A stretch of DNA of 64,000 nucleotides, from the NCBI GenBank assembly GCA_963921935.1, contig OY998175.1, positions 307,667,484 to 307,731,483 on the forward strand. The letters are read 5' to 3'. Below the pieces are notes generated by a model that had not been told where the DNA came from, did no database searches, and saw nothing but the letters and a program-made list of their open reading frames with translations. Below are positions 63,393 through 64,000 of the stretch, one piece after another (position 1 is the first letter of the stretch; every line of letters starts with the position of its first letter). A program made the translations under genes and the position numbers. The stretch is from Galeruca laticollis. Its lineage: Eukaryota > Arthropoda > Insecta > Coleoptera > Chrysomelidae.

Positions 63393-64000
63393 CACCCGAA
63401 AATTAAATTTACATTAGAAATTGAAGAAAATAGCTCAATCAATTTTCTTGATTTAAAAATTCAAAGAGTTAATAATGTACTTGATTATTCAATTTACCGA
63501 AAACCAACACAAACTGATGTAACAATTCCATTCAATTCTAACCACCCTGTGTCACACAGACTAGCAGCATATAATTCAATGATACATAGAGCTTTTTTAG
63601 TTCCTATGAACAAATGTAATTTTGATAGAGAGATTAATACAATTAGACAAATAGAAACATCTAACGGTTATCCATTAGATATGATAAATAAGCTAATTAG
63701 TAAAAAAGAGGAAAAAGTGGCATTACAACTAATATATCCTAAACAAGCTGATGAAATTAAAACTTATAACACCATCACATATGCAGGAAATATTTCTAAT
63801 AATATTTCAAAGATAATATCTTCAGCAACGAATACAACAATTTCTTTTAAAACAGAAAGTAACGTTAGTACAAAATTGTTAAATGTAAAAACAAAAATAC
63901 CACTATTAAAGAAGTCAGGTATATATAAACTCAAATGTCCAGAATGTAATGCTGTCTATTTGGGTCAGACCCTTAGGAATTTTCAAATACGATACAGTGA
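63393..64000 (+). pseudogene. Penelope-like element, + strand copy, cut by window end
   Basis: Open in frame from about 63405 to the end: KFTLEIEENSSINFLDLKIQ, YSIYRKPTQTDVTIPFNSNH, HPVSHRLAAYNSMIHRAF, then the same linker as the minus copy and GIYKLKCPECNAVYLGQT. Bases from about 63548 on are nearly the same as 62786-63392 in complement. It continues past the window, so no stop is seen. The RT core is missing on the left, because the inverted copy starts there. Confidence 0.9.

Overview
This window is eukaryotic, almost certainly from an insect with a large, transposon-rich genome. A beetle is my guess, but I cannot prove the species from sequence. The backbone is one host gene on the + strand: ten in-frame, phase-matched exons between 3627 and 55562 that encode the C2 and RhoGAP part of a Syd-1/RhoGAP100F-like synaptic scaffold protein. 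The exons total about 1.8 kb in 52 kb. Everything else is intron, mostly filled with nested mobile elements. The start of the gene (a PDZ domain in the known family) should lie left of the window, and its end right of 55562.

Layout. 1-2931: a degraded LINE carrying a satellite-like insert, then a piggyBac remnant. 2936-3562: a dispersed repeat whose inverted partner is at 56631-57265. 3627-3759: first visible exon. 4494-15195: a deleted Ty3/Gypsy element (minus) whose pol ends in a macro domain and a CCCH finger; it is split by a complete BEL/Pao element (6068-13886). 15731-20477: four exons with a complete piggyBac element (16107-18539) and a 468-bp palindrome between them. 20478-48742: one 28-kb intron with a Gypsy and a LINE remnant, a foldback-like element with tandem-repeat arms (21959-25730) and a tRNA-Asp-like sequence. 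It also holds a pogo/Tigger-like transposon (26945-48609) that has been split twice. One split is a complete BEL/Pao element (27727-33823). The other is a 13-kb stack of REL-endonuclease (R4/Dong-like) and APE-type LINEs set in AAT microsatellites. 48743-55562: five more exons with a mariner-like remnant, a 9-bp minisatellite and pyrimidine-rich tracts. 57389-61595: a DNA transposon with perfect-looking ends, an ATAT target duplication and a degraded transposase of the SDN-GQ-RNK family, itself split by a Penelope-like element. 62331-64000: two head-to-head Penelope-like copies.

The intact or nearly intact elements (two BEL/Pao, one piggyBac, two R4-like LINEs) have target duplications, LTRs I could not tell apart by eye, or very similar partial copies, so activity looks recent. 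Most elements lie antisense to the host gene; the R4-like LINEs are the main exception. Features most worth following up are the macro-domain Gypsy element, the 57389-61595 transposon, the foldback-like element with 9-bp target duplications, and the R4-like array in AAT repeats.
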